Source: Gammaproteobacteria bacterium (GTDB lineage Bacteria; Pseudomonadota; Gammaproteobacteria; Pseudomonadales; Pseudohongiellaceae). From it: a DNA stretch of 64,000 nucleotides. The notes beneath the pieces were generated by a model that had not been told where the DNA came from, searched no databases, and was given only the letters and a program-made list of their open reading frames with translations. The DNA is taken from assembly GCA_030682575.1 (NCBI GenBank), contig JAUXNX010000012.1, positions 62,001 through 126,000 of the forward strand. The letters run 5' to 3'. Shown piece after piece: positions 1 through 8,936 of this stretch. Position 1 is the stretch's first letter; each line of letters opens with the position of its first letter. The translations under genes were made by a program, and so were the position numbers.

Positions 1-387
1 GTCCATCGCGATGTCGCGGTGATTGCTGATGAACAGATAGGCCTTGTCGTGGGAGAGGTTCTCAAGGCCGGAATGGGTCAGTTTCGATGCTGTCTTCTCG
101 ATCATCTGGTCCATGTAGACTGCGATGATGTCCTGCATTGTCTTGACGTTGTTGACAGTGCTGACCTGTGCAGTGAGCTTGCGCTTTGTCAGCCAGCAAA
201 CCAGCCCGGGCAACATTCGATACAGTTTTGGAAAGCTGAATCCGGCAATACTGCGGATGAATTCGGGATTGGCGAGCAGAGCATCGACGACCGGGCGCAC
301 CTCGTGGTCATGATACGGGCGAATGTCCTTGAACTGGTCGATGGTCTGGGCTTCTGTCTGGATATCTGTGGGCGTTTCAGTCTGCAT
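1..387 (-). CDS. Acyltransferase (PlsC/glycerol-phosphate acyltransferase type), partial, N-terminal part only
   Basis: An open frame starts with ATG at 387 and runs off the left edge without a stop, giving 129 residues. The last visible residues read YLFISNHRDIAMD, which matches the NHRD-type catalytic block (histidine followed by aspartate) of membrane-associated acyltransferases that esterify glycerol-phosphate backbones. The segment before it is soluble and charged, as in the long-N-terminus members of this family. It lies 59 bp downstream of the ABC exporter on the same strand and may be co-transcribed with it, which would fit a shared role in envelope lipids (inference). The family is fairly sure from the motif; the exact substrate cannot be told because most of the protein lies outside the window. 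Confidence 0.72.
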   Translation of the reverse strand, partial: MQTETPTDIQTEAQTIDQFKDIRPYHDHEVRPVVDALLANPEFIRSIAGFSFPKLYRMLPGLVCWLTKRKLTAQVSTVNNVKTMQDIIAVYMDQMIEKTASKLTHSGLENLSHDKAYLFISNHRDIAMD

Positions 388-446
388 ATTATTGTGCTTG
401 TGTATGGTGCTGTTCTGGTAATCCAGATCGGACGCGGGCGGCGATT

Positions 447-2219
447 CTACTCATTTTGCCGGTTGGCGGCAAACTGCAGCGCAGCCAGATTGGCGTACAG
501 CGGACTGGTGGCCAGCAATTGCTGATGTGATCCCTGCGCCACGACCTTGCCTGCGTCCATCACCACAATCGAGTCGACATTCATGACTGTCGCCAGACGA
601 TGGGCAATGATGATCGTGGTGCGATTCTGCATCAGCGAATCGAGGGCCATCTGCACCTTGCGTTCACTCTCGGCGTCCAACGCGCTGGTAGCCTCATCGA
701 GCAGGAGGATTTCAGCATCCTTGAGAATGGCGCGAGCGATGGCGAGGCGCTGCTTCTGCCCACCTGAAAGACGAATACCGGATTCTCCCAGATAGCTGTC
801 GTACCCCTGGGGCAATTGTTCTATGAAATCGCTCGCAAAGGCGGCTTTCGCGGCCTCCATCACCTCTTCGTCAGTGGCGTCAGGTCGGCCATAGCGGATG
901 TTCTCGCGTACGTTACCCGTGAACATGGTGGGTTGCTGGGACACGATGGCGATGTGACTGCGCAAGGCAAGCAGATCGACATTGCGTATATCAAGACCAT
1001 CCACCAACACTTTGCCCTGCTGTGGATCGTAGAACCGCAGCAGCAGATCGAACAGCGTGGACTTGCCCGCACCGGAAGGTCCTACAAGCGCGACGCTGGT
1101 GCCTGGGCGCACGTGCAGGTCGAGCCCGTCGATCGCAGCCGTATTGGGGCGCGACGGATAATGAAAGCGCAGGTGCTCCAGCACGATCTCGCCCCGGAAT
1201 GGCTCCGGAAACGACAGAGGCTCGGCGGGCGAGACAATATTGCTGGGGGCATGGAGCAGTTCCATCAGCCGTTCCGTGGCACCGGCAGCGCGCTGCAGAT
1301 CACCAATCACCTGACTGATGGAGCCGACAGCCGAGGCCACAATCACCGCATAGACGACAAACGCTGTCAGCTCCCCGGCCGACATGCGGCCATTGATCAC
1401 GTCCTGACCACCCACCCAGATCATCGCCGCCACTGCTCCGAACACCAGCGTGATGACGATGGTGATCAGGAACGAGCGCGAACGTATGCGGGCCAGCGCC
1501 ACCTTGAAGGCCGACTCGACATGATTCGAAAAGACCTTTTCGTCCGTATGCTGATGGTTGTAGGCCTGCACGGTCTTGATGTGCTGGATGCTCTCGCCGA
1601 CATAGGCGCCAACATTGGCGATCTCATCCTGACTGCTGCGGGAAAGATGCCGTACCTTGCGCCCGAAGATCATGATCGGGCCGATCACCAGCGGAATGCA
1701 GATCATCACGATGCTGGTAAGCCGAGGATTGGTAATGAACAGGAACACCGTGCCGCCCAGCAGCATCAGCAGGTTGCGCAACGCCACGGAGACCGAGGAA
1801 CCGATGACGGTCTGCAGCAGTGTGGTATCCGTGGTGATGCGGGACTGGATCTCACCACTGAGGTTCTCTTCGAAATAACCGGGGTGCAAGGTCAGCAGAT
1901 GCCCATACACTGCCGTGCGAATATCTGCCGTGACTCGTTCCCCCAGCCACGAGACCCAGTAGAAGCGCGCGAACGTGCCCATGGCCTGAATGACGGCCAC
2001 CACCATGAAGCCGGCAATCGCCCAGCCCAGGGACTGGCTGGACCCGGCGACGAATCCTACATCCACGATTACCCGCACGAACTGCACCAGCGCGAGAGTC
2101 ACGGCGGCGGTGAAGACCAGTGCCAGCGTGGCGAGCGCAATCTGCATCTTGTAGGGGCGCATGAAGGCGAAGGCCTTGCGCAGGCTGGAAATGGCGGAGG
2201 CTGAAGGTTGTGGTGTCAT
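447..2219 (-). CDS. MsbA-like ABC exporter, fused permease and ATPase
   Basis: A 590-residue half-transporter with an N-terminal six-helix ABC membrane domain (about residues 20-310) and a C-terminal ATPase domain. Visible motifs are Walker A GPSGAGKST near residue 380, the signature LSGGQKQR near 483 and Walker B ILLLDEATSAL near 503, followed by the H-loop IIAHRLATV. Such proteins act as homodimers in the inner membrane and export lipids, lipid-linked molecules or drugs. Length and domain order are normal for the MsbA/LmrA type. The acyltransferase that follows on the same strand hints at a lipid substrate, but that is inference; a multidrug role is equally possible. Confidence 0.88.
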   Translation of the reverse strand: MTPQPSASAISSLRKAFAFMRPYKMQIALATLALVFTAAVTLALVQFVRVIVDVGFVAGSSQSLGWAIAGFMVVAVIQAMGTFARFYWVSWLGERVTADIRTAVYGHLLTLHPGYFEENLSGEIQSRITTDTTLLQTVIGSSVSVALRNLLMLLGGTVFLFITNPRLTSIVMICIPLVIGPIMIFGRKVRHLSRSSQDEIANVGAYVGESIQHIKTVQAYNHQHTDEKVFSNHVESAFKVALARIRSRSFLITIVITLVFGAVAAMIWVGGQDVINGRMSAGELTAFVVYAVIVASAVGSISQVIGDLQRAAGATERLMELLHAPSNIVSPAEPLSFPEPFRGEIVLEHLRFHYPSRPNTAAIDGLDLHVRPGTSVALVGPSGAGKSTLFDLLLRFYDPQQGKVLVDGLDIRNVDLLALRSHIAIVSQQPTMFTGNVRENIRYGRPDATDEEVMEAAKAAFASDFIEQLPQGYDSYLGESGIRLSGGQKQRLAIARAILKDAEILLLDEATSALDAESERKVQMALDSLMQNRTTIIIAHRLATVMNVDSIVVMDAGKVVAQGSHQQLLATSPLYANLAALQFAANRQNE

Positions 2220-2230
2220 GAATGATCTCT

Positions 2231-2253
2231 GTGGGAGCGGGCCTTGCCCGTGA
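2231..2253 (+). repeat. REP-like extragenic palindrome
   Basis: GTGGGAGCGGGCCTTGCCCG followed by TGA: a head GTGGGAGC plus a GGGC/GCCC stem. This is the form of the Pseudomonas REP family. Related copies lie at 3936-3950, 7134-7157, 21805-21827, 24551-24574 and 31716-31741, always between genes. Confidence 0.7.
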
Positions 2254-2270
2254 TTTTGTGCGTTGTCGTC

Positions 2271-2411
2271 GGCGTCAGGTGGCAGGGGTCGGTTCTGCGG
2301 CTGACCCGCGCCGCTCCGCGGTGCCCTTACTTCACAAAAAGCCCAAGGTCTTTTTGTTGCGTGCGGCGCTGGTCTTTGATGCCGCTGAACCGACCCCTGC
2401 CACCTGACGCC
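2271..2411. repeat. Long inverted repeat, possible miniature mobile element or large hairpin
   Basis: Two 30-base arms at 2271-2300 and 2382-2411 are reverse complements with one mismatch. The 81-base centre holds a smaller nested pair, ACAAAAAG and CTTTTTGT. The element fills the gap between the starts of the ABC exporter gene and the end of sbcB, next to a REP copy. The transcript could form a long hairpin and terminate sbcB transcription. No coding capacity is evident. Whether it is mobile needs genome-wide copies. Confidence 0.75.
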
Positions 2412-2458
2412 TCGTTCTGTGCCAACTGCGGCAAGCCCGTTTTTACAGATTCATGTAG

Positions 2459-3916
2459 TTACCGGATCTGCGACAATCCCAGAGCGTAGGCTTCCAATTC
2501 GTCAAGCAATCTGCGCTTGTCTTCGGTCGGATGCAACTCCCGCAGGCGTGATAACTCGTTTTGCAGTTCCTGCAGAGATACGCCGGCCCCACGTTCGTCC
2601 TGTGGTCGGTGCAGGCGCTGCTGGCAGAACGTGCTCCAGCGGGCACGTTCATCGGCGGTGAGGAACTCTGGAAAATTGCGTGCCCGGTAGCGGAACAGCA
2701 TTTCGTCCAGCCGTCGGTCAGTGAAAGATTGTCGCCATTCGGCCAGTTCGACGGGCGATGAGCCGCGAATCTGCTGCATGGCTTTCTTGTCTGCGGCGCC
2801 GAAGAAACCGCCGTCGTAGATCATGAAATCGGGATCAGGAGGCGTGACTTTACCCGCGGCAGGTTCGAAGTCACGATCGAAGGCGGAAGCGACGCTGGCA
2901 GTCGCCTGTGGATTGTCCACCAGCATCTGCCAGTACTGCCGCGCCTTCACCAGATCGATTTCGTAGCGCCGGGCCAGGCTGTCGTCCAGCAGATTACTGC
3001 CGACGACCACGGGGCAGCGATTGATGTGTAGAACCTTGAGCGGAATGCGGGTCTCTCCCTCCTCAAGGTCGTCCTGGCGGGTGAACAGACGGCGTTGAAT
3101 CTCCTCGACACTCAGGTTCATCCAGTCTGTCGGGTCCACGCGCAGGTCGTAGACGATGACACCGTTCTTGTCGGTGGGATGCCGGGTCAGAGGCGCCACC
3201 AGTGCCAGACTGCCACGACTGGCTGGGTACATGGACGAGACATGCAGGACTGGCTTCTTGCTGATGATGTCAAGTTGGGACTGCACCTTGTTCTTGTCGC
3301 GTAGTTGGTAGACAAACTCATAGAGTCTGGGCTGGCGGTCCTTGATGAGTTTTGCCAGGGCGATGGTGGCGAGCACGTCGGAAAGCGCATCGTGGGCATC
3401 GGCATGGCTTATGCCGTTGGCGGCAGTCAACTCCTCCAGCCGGAACGAAGGTGAGCCATCTTCCTTCTGCGGCCAATTGATTCCCTCCGGACGCAGCGCA
3501 CAGCACAGCCGCACCATGTCGATGATGTCCCAACGGGAGTTGCCATTCTTCCACTCCCGCTCGTAGGGATCGTAGAAGTTGCGATAGAGCAATTGGCGGG
3601 TCATCTCGTCGTCAAAGCGCAGGCTGTTGTAGCCCGCCACGCAGGTCAGGGGACGCGCGAATTCCTCGTGTATACGGCGGATGAATTCGACCTCATGAAC
3701 ACCCTCGGCGAGCGCCTTCTGCGGAGTGATGCCGGTGATCAGACACGCCTCGGGATGCGGCACCATGTCCGGTGCCGGTTTGCAGTACATGACCAGAGGA
3801 TCGCCGACGATGTTGAGCTGCTCATCCGTGCGCACGCCAGCGAACTGGGAGGCCCGGTCGCGGCGCGGGTCTGCCCCGAAAGTTTCGTAGTCGTGCCAGT
3901 AGATGGTGTTGGTCAA
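2459..3916 (-). CDS. sbcB: Exodeoxyribonuclease I
   Basis: A 485-residue protein matching exonuclease I (SbcB/XonA), which degrades single-stranded DNA 3' to 5' and acts in recombination and mismatch repair. The N-terminal DEDDh domain is complete: WHDYETFG carries the first Asp and Glu (D9, E11), AGYNSLRFDDE the second block, and HADAHDALSD the final His and Asp. The C-terminal part follows the exonuclease I extension typical of the family, and the length is close to the usual 475. The only suitable start is TTG at 3916, supported by GAGAGG a few bases upstream; no in-frame ATG lies near. It is divergent from pyrB. Confidence 0.93.
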   Translation of the reverse strand: MTNTIYWHDYETFGADPRRDRASQFAGVRTDEQLNIVGDPLVMYCKPAPDMVPHPEACLITGITPQKALAEGVHEVEFIRRIHEEFARPLTCVAGYNSLRFDDEMTRQLLYRNFYDPYEREWKNGNSRWDIIDMVRLCCALRPEGINWPQKEDGSPSFRLEELTAANGISHADAHDALSDVLATIALAKLIKDRQPRLYEFVYQLRDKNKVQSQLDIISKKPVLHVSSMYPASRGSLALVAPLTRHPTDKNGVIVYDLRVDPTDWMNLSVEEIQRRLFTRQDDLEEGETRIPLKVLHINRCPVVVGSNLLDDSLARRYEIDLVKARQYWQMLVDNPQATASVASAFDRDFEPAAGKVTPPDPDFMIYDGGFFGAADKKAMQQIRGSSPVELAEWRQSFTDRRLDEMLFRYRARNFPEFLTADERARWSTFCQQRLHRPQDERGAGVSLQELQNELSRLRELHPTEDKRRLLDELEAYALGLSQIR

Positions 3917-3935
3917 GGATGCCTCTCAATTCCAT

Positions 3936-3950
3936 TGTGGGAGCGGCGCT
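3936..3950 (+). repeat. Partial REP-like element
   Basis: TGTGGGAGCGGCGCT matches the head of the REP elements seen elsewhere in the window but lacks the full stem. It sits between the divergent sbcB and pyrB genes. Confidence 0.4.
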
Positions 3951-4076
3951 TTATAGCATATTTCACCCCGCCGATTCCTTCAGCCTGCCCATTAGTAGTA
4001 GTATTTGCCCCGACTTCATCTCACGACAGAACCAGACTCAGAACTCGATTCAGAACTACAGGCAGAACAGACACCC

Positions 4077-5090
4077 ATGCATTTCCCAGGCGCCCACATC
4101 CTCAGTGTCAATCAGTTCGAACGTGCCGATGTCGAGCGCATTTTTCAGGTCGCAGACAGCATGGAGCCCTACGCCCATCGCGAGCGCATGACCAAGGTGC
4201 TCGACGGCGCCATCCTCGGCAACATGTTCTTCGAGCCGAGCACCCGGACCCGCCTCAGCTTCGGCTGTGCCTTCAACCTGCTGGGCGGCGAAGTGCGTGA
4301 AACCACCGATGTGAAAACATCCTCCATCTCCAAGGGGGAATCGCTCTACGATACGGCTCGTGTGATCAGCGGCTACAGCGACATCATCGTCATGCGCCAC
4401 CCGCAGGCTGACTCTGTCAGTGAATTCGCGAAAGCGAGCCGCGTGCCTGTCATCAATGGCGGTGACGGCCCTAATGAACATCCAAGCCAGGCCTTGCTGG
4501 ATCTGTATACCATCCGCAAGGAACTGAACAGTCATGGGCAGAAGATCGAAGGCATGAAGATTGCCATGATCGGCGACCTCAAGCACGGCCGCACCGTGCA
4601 TTCGCTGTCGCAACTGATCCAGCTTTACCCAAAGATCACCTTCACACTGATCTCTCCGCCGGAACTGGCCATGCCGGAAGAAATCGTGGCAGACCTGCGT
4701 GGCAACGGTCATCAGGTGATCGAGACCGAGGACATGGAACAGGGCCTGGTGGGGAACGACACGGTGTACCTGACCCGCATTCAGGAAGAGCGCTTCACCA
4801 CCAAGATGGAGGCCGACATCTACCGTGGTCGCTTCCGCTTGAACGAAGCCATCTACACGCGCTACTGCCAACCCAAGACCGTGATCATGCATCCCCTGCC
4901 CCGCGACTCCCGCGAGGAGGCGAACGAACTGGACAACGATCTGAATCAGCACCCCAACCTCGCAATCTTTCGCCAGACCGACAATGGCGTGCTGGTGCGC
5001 ATGGCGCTGTTCGCACTGACCATGGACGTGTGTGACCAGATCGAAAAGTCCTCGCGGGAAGTCAACTGGTACACAGAGCGCCGTTTCTAG
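4077..5090 (+). CDS. pyrB: Aspartate carbamoyltransferase catalytic chain
   Basis: A 337-residue enzyme that joins carbamoyl phosphate and aspartate to give N-carbamoyl aspartate, the first committed step of pyrimidine synthesis. The carbamoyl-phosphate loop FFEPSTRTRLSF is present near residue 55, GDGPNEHPSQALLDL forms the central site, and the C-terminal HPLPR motif is intact. The frame is open further upstream to a TTG at 4005, but the ATG at 4077 gives the normal family N-terminus. No regulatory chain gene (pyrI) or dihydroorotase homologue follows; pilU is the next gene after 29 bp. Confidence 0.95.
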   Translation: MHFPGAHILSVNQFERADVERIFQVADSMEPYAHRERMTKVLDGAILGNMFFEPSTRTRLSFGCAFNLLGGEVRETTDVKTSSISKGESLYDTARVISGYSDIIVMRHPQADSVSEFAKASRVPVINGGDGPNEHPSQALLDLYTIRKELNSHGQKIEGMKIAMIGDLKHGRTVHSLSQLIQLYPKITFTLISPPELAMPEEIVADLRGNGHQVIETEDMEQGLVGNDTVYLTRIQEERFTTKMEADIYRGRFRLNEAIYTRYCQPKTVIMHPLPRDSREEANELDNDLNQHPNLAIFRQTDNGVLVRMALFALTMDVCDQIEKSSREVNWYTERRF

Positions 5091-5119
5091 TCTTTTACGT
5101 TTACAGAAAGGATTACACC

Positions 5120-6265
5120 ATGGGTTTCAAGGACCTGCTCAAGATCATGATTCAGAAAGAAGGATCAGACCTCTTCCTGACCACTGGCGCCCCTCCGAGC
5201 ATGAAGGCTTACGGCAAACTGACACCGATGTCGAGCCAGGTACTGCCACCTGGTGCGGTCAAGCAGATTGCCTATCAGATAATGAGTCCAGAGCAGATCA
5301 AGGAGTTCGAAAAAAGCCCGGAGATGAACCTGGCAATCTTCGATCCGGAGATCGGCCGTTTCCGCGTCAACATCTTTCAGCAGCGCGGTCAGATCGCCAT
5401 AGTCGCACGTAATATCAAGACCGAAATTCCAAGCTGGCAAACGCTCGGGCTGCCGGAAGTGCTGACCAAACTTATCATGCTCAAACGCGGCCTTATCCTT
5501 TTTGTAGGTGGCACGGGCTCTGGCAAGTCCACATCGCTGGCAGCGTTGATCGATTATCGCAATACCAACAGCGATGGCCACATCATCACCATAGAAGACC
5601 CGGTGGAGTTCGTGCATCAGCACAAGAAATCCATCATCAATCAGCGCGAAGTGGGCGTGGATACCAAGAGCTATGAAGAGGCGCTGAAGAATACGTTGCG
5701 CCAGGCGCCTGATGTGATTCTCATCGGCGAGATTCGCAGTCAGGAAACGATGGAGCATGCGCTGGCGTTTGCCGAAACCGGCCACTTGTGTCTTTCCACA
5801 CTGCACGCCAATAACGCCAACCAGGCACTTGATCGGATCATCAACTTCTTTCCCGAAGAGCGCCACAAGCAACTCTTCATGGATCTGTCGCTCAACCTGC
5901 AGGGCTTCGTTTCCCAGCGTCTGATTCCGACAGTAGATGGCAAGCGCGCCGCCGCCATCGAAATCCTGCTCGGCACGCCGCGAGTCTGTGACCTGATCAA
6001 GCAGGGCAAGGTGGACGAGATCAAGGAAGTGATGGAAAAATCCGAGAACCAGGGCATGAAAACCTTCGACTCGGCGCTTTTCGATCTCTACAAGGCAGGC
6101 AAGATCACGCTGGAAGAAGCGTTGAAGAACGCCGATTCGAAGAACAACTTGCGTCTGAAGATTCAACTCTCCGAAGGCAAGAAGCCCACGGGTGACGATG
6201 ACGACGACTCCGGTCTGGGCGGATTGTCGCTGCAACCCAAAGACGACAACGCGCGCGGGCATTGA
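5120..6265 (+). CDS. pilU: Type IV pilus retraction ATPase PilU
   Basis: A 381-residue PilT-family hexameric ATPase. It has Walker A GGTGSGKST near residue 135, the Asp box around EDPVEFVHQ, Walker B VILIGEIR and the His box CLSTLHANNANQALDRI. The N-terminus (KDLLKIMIQKEGSDLFLTTG) and the acidic C-terminal tail rich in Asp fit PilU better than PilT. PilU works with PilT at the inner-membrane base of type IV pili to power retraction in twitching. pilT is not in the window. A strong AAGGATT site precedes the ATG. The stop overlaps the next start by one base (TGATG), so mtfA is probably co-translated. Confidence 0.93.
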   Translation: MGFKDLLKIMIQKEGSDLFLTTGAPPSMKAYGKLTPMSSQVLPPGAVKQIAYQIMSPEQIKEFEKSPEMNLAIFDPEIGRFRVNIFQQRGQIAIVARNIKTEIPSWQTLGLPEVLTKLIMLKRGLILFVGGTGSGKSTSLAALIDYRNTNSDGHIITIEDPVEFVHQHKKSIINQREVGVDTKSYEEALKNTLRQAPDVILIGEIRSQETMEHALAFAETGHLCLSTLHANNANQALDRIINFFPEERHKQLFMDLSLNLQGFVSQRLIPTVDGKRAAAIEILLGTPRVCDLIKQGKVDEIKEVMEKSENQGMKTFDSALFDLYKAGKITLEEALKNADSKNNLRLKIQLSEGKKPTGDDDDDSGLGGLSLQPKDDNARGH

Positions 6266-7113
6266 TGACGCTCCAGCCCATCTTCATTCTCATTGCACTC
6301 TGGTCAATCGTTGTTGCGGTGACGCTGTTCCTGTTTGTCTATCCGCGCTATCGCCGCCGCAAACTTGACACCACACCGTTTCCGCCTGCGTGGCTCACGA
6401 TCCTGCGTCGAAATCTTTCTGTGTACAAAAGCATGTGGCCCGATCAGCAGGAGCAGTTGCGCAAACTGATCGTTCGTTTTTTACGCGGCAAGGATTTCGT
6501 TGGCTGTGCTGGACAGGAAATCAACGATGAAATCCGTGTCACCATTGCCGCCCAAGCCTGCCTGTTGCTTCTCAATCGTCCCAGCCATGAATATCAGGAC
6601 CTGCGCACGATTCTGGTTTACCCATCCGGATTCATGGTGAACCGCGATCATCACGACGAATTCGGACTCGTGACGGAACAGAAAAGATTTCTTTCCGGAG
6701 AATCCTGGAGCAACGGCAAGGTAATACTGGCATGGGTCAGTGTCGAACGTGGTATCCGCAATTTCCGCGATGGTGAAAATGTGGTGCTGCACGAATTTGC
6801 GCACCAACTGGATCATGAATCCGGCATTACCAACGGTGCACCGCTGCTCTACAGCAAGGGTTCCTACAGCAAGTGGGCACGCATATTCTCGGAAGAGTTT
6901 TCGGCACTACAGAAAGCCAGTGATGAAGAACGTGCTACCCTGATCGACCAATACGGGGCAACCGACCCCGCCGAGTTCTTTGCCGTAGTCACAGAGACCT
7001 TCTACGAACGGCCTCATGAGATGGCTCATGAACATGCGGAACTGTTCGAGGAACTCAAGGCTTATTATCGAGTGGATCCGAGAGAGTGGCAGCACAAGCC
7101 TCCGCTCTCTTGA
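6265..7113 (+). CDS. mtfA: Zinc peptidase of the MtfA (M90) family
   Basis: A 282-residue protein with one N-terminal membrane segment (about residues 4-26) followed by a soluble zinc peptidase domain. The motif VVLHEFAHQLDHESG supplies the HExxH zinc ligands and EFFAVVTETFYERP the downstream glutamate. In E. coli MtfA binds the glucose repressor Mlc and has aminopeptidase activity; the N-terminal membrane anchor here differs from the soluble E. coli form but is common in other gammaproteobacteria. The ATG overlaps the pilU stop by one base. Confidence 0.87.
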   Translation: MTLQPIFILIALWSIVVAVTLFLFVYPRYRRRKLDTTPFPPAWLTILRRNLSVYKSMWPDQQEQLRKLIVRFLRGKDFVGCAGQEINDEIRVTIAAQACLLLLNRPSHEYQDLRTILVYPSGFMVNRDHHDEFGLVTEQKRFLSGESWSNGKVILAWVSVERGIRNFRDGENVVLHEFAHQLDHESGITNGAPLLYSKGSYSKWARIFSEEFSALQKASDEERATLIDQYGATDPAEFFAVVTETFYERPHEMAHEHAELFEELKAYYRVDPREWQHKPPLS

Positions 7114-7133
7114 ATATCGAAATATTCGGCAAA

Positions 7134-7157
7134 CACGGGCACTGCCCGCTCCCACAG
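7134..7157 (-). repeat. REP-like extragenic palindrome
   Basis: Read on the minus strand it is CTGTGGGAGCGGGCAGTGCC followed by CGTG, the same GTGGGAGCGGGC head and GGGC/GCCC stem as the copy at 2231. It lies between mtfA and rsuA. Confidence 0.65.
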
Positions 7158-7185
7158 AATCAAACAAGGAACAAGCGACTCAACA

Positions 7186-7881
7186 ATGCGCCTCGATAAA
7201 TTTGTCAGTCATGCCACGGGCCTGCCCCGGGAAATTTCCAAGCGCGCGGTGCGCAAGAAGCAGGTACAGGTCAACGGCGCTGTCGTCACCAATGCTGCCT
7301 ATCAGGTAGCTGTGGACGATCAGATCGTATTCGATGGTGAACGGCTCGTGATTCCAGGCCCGCGATATTTGATGCTCAACAAGCCAGCAGGTTATGTCTG
7401 CGCCACTGAAGATGGAGACCATCCCATCGTGTTGGATCTGCTGCATGACATGAACCCGGAAGGCCTGTCGATTGCGGGCAGACTGGACATCGATACCACA
7501 GGTCTGGTGCTGCTCAGTGATGATGGACAATGGCTGCACCGCGTCACCTCTCCCCGTCATCTGTTCGCGAAAGTCTATCGTGTGCAATTGCACAGTCCTG
7601 TGGATCAGCAAACCATCGACAGCTTCGCGAGCGGTATGTTGCTGCGCGGCGAAGACAAGCCCACGGCCCCGGCCCAATGTGTCGCACTGGCCGACAACGG
7701 AGCAGAAGTCACTCTTAACGAAGGTCGCTACCATCAAGTCAAGCGGATGTTCGCAGCGTGCGGCAATCATGTCATATCACTGCACAGATCGCAGATCGGT
7801 GCAGTGATCCTCGATGCAGCGCTTGCGCCCGGTGAGTACCGTGAACTGAGTGCAGACGAGATTGCGAGTTTTCAACCATGA
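7186..7881 (+). CDS. rsuA: Ribosomal small subunit pseudouridine synthase A
   Basis: A 231-residue protein with an N-terminal S4 RNA-binding domain (about residues 1-55) and a pseudouridine synthase domain. The catalytic aspartate lies in AGRLDIDTTGLVLLSDDG and the C-terminal block EGRYHQVKRMFAACGNHV is typical of the RsuA/RluB group. RsuA converts U516 of 16S rRNA to pseudouridine. Length equals the E. coli protein. The stop overlaps the next start by four bases (ATGA), coupling two 16S rRNA modification genes. Confidence 0.93.
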   Translation: MRLDKFVSHATGLPREISKRAVRKKQVQVNGAVVTNAAYQVAVDDQIVFDGERLVIPGPRYLMLNKPAGYVCATEDGDHPIVLDLLHDMNPEGLSIAGRLDIDTTGLVLLSDDGQWLHRVTSPRHLFAKVYRVQLHSPVDQQTIDSFASGMLLRGEDKPTAPAQCVALADNGAEVTLNEGRYHQVKRMFAACGNHVISLHRSQIGAVILDAALAPGEYRELSADEIASFQP

Positions 7882-8936
7882 GCATGCATCTCGAACATAC
7901 ATTGATCGACCTGTTGAATCAACCGAACCAGAGTGCCGACACCACATTGTGGATTGTTGATGAAAATCTTGCCGCAGAACAACTGCTGGCGGTACATCCG
8001 CGTGCAAATCTGCTTGCACTTACCAATCGTTTCGAAGTGGGAGAAGCACTGCAGGCTCGCGGCTTGAAGTGCAGCGTCAGTGACTTTGCCTTTGCCGGAC
8101 TGCCGGTGCAGCAATTCACCCGCATTGTCTATCGCGTCTCGAAAGAGCGCGCGGTGGTGTATCACTGCATCAACGAGAGTTTCAAGTTGCTGGCACCAGG
8201 TGGCAGTCTGCATCTGCTTGGCCACAAGGACGATGGCATCAAGACCAACGGCAGGAATGCCGAACAGGTCTTTCGCAGCACTGCGCGACTGCAGAAGCAC
8301 GGCACTGCCTACAGCATGTCTATTGTGAAACCCACGGTGACCGCAGCACCCGAAAATCTGCAGTGGCTCGACAGCAAGGATTATTCACGATTGCGTGATT
8401 GCCGCGTCGGTGATTTTTCTTTTATCAGCAAGCCTGGCGTATTCGGGTGGAACAAGATCGATCATGGCAGTGAGCTGCTCGCACGGGAAGCCCTCGCACA
8501 TCTGAGTGAGCGCAGTGATGCCGGATCCGTGCTGGACCTCGGGTGTGGTTACGGTTATCTGCTGATGGCAACGGCAGCACTGCCGTTTGCAAGGCGCACG
8601 GCCACTGACAACAACGCGGCTGCCGTTCTGGCAGCTTCTGCCAATTTCGCGAAATTGCAGATAGCCGTCACTGTCACTCTGGATGATTGCGGAACCCATC
8701 TGTCGGAGCAATTCGATGTCATCCTCTGCAATCCGCCATTTCACCAGGGTTTTTCTACCAGCAGTGCACTGGCGGAGAAATTTCTGCTGCAGATCAGGAA
8801 ATTGCTCAATCCGAACGGAGAAGCCATGTTGGTGGTGAATCAGTTCATTCCGATTGAACGCGTTGCGGCACCGCACTTTGCCAATATCACAACGCTCAGC
8901 CACACTGATGGGTTCAAGATTACCCTGTTAAGCTGA
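7878..8936 (+). CDS. rsmC: RsmC-like 16S rRNA guanine-N2 methyltransferase
   Basis: A 352-residue two-domain methyltransferase. The C-terminal half has the SAM-binding loop VLDLGCGYGYLLMATA near residue 220 and the catalytic NPPFHQGF motif near 280, which marks N2-guanine rRNA methyltransferases (RsmC/RlmG). The N-terminal half is the degenerate methyltransferase-like domain that guides RNA in RsmC. RsmC modifies G1207 of 16S rRNA. Coupling with rsuA (four-base overlap) fits. RlmG is the alternative, but that protein is usually longer. Its 3' end overlaps the convergent YCII gene by 17 bases. Confidence 0.82.
   Translation: MSMHLEHTLIDLLNQPNQSADTTLWIVDENLAAEQLLAVHPRANLLALTNRFEVGEALQARGLKCSVSDFAFAGLPVQQFTRIVYRVSKERAVVYHCINESFKLLAPGGSLHLLGHKDDGIKTNGRNAEQVFRSTARLQKHGTAYSMSIVKPTVTAAPENLQWLDSKDYSRLRDCRVGDFSFISKPGVFGWNKIDHGSELLAREALAHLSERSDAGSVLDLGCGYGYLLMATAALPFARRTATDNNAAAVLAASANFAKLQIAVTVTLDDCGTHLSEQFDVILCNPPFHQGFSTSSALAEKFLLQIRKLLNPNGEAMLVVNQFIPIERVAAPHFANITTLSHTDGFKITLLS

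Noticed and set aside
816-2204. Long plus-strand open frame opposite the ABC exporter gene
   Set aside because: Shadow of the exporter on the other strand; composition is His/Arg/Gln-rich with no domain and no ribosome site.
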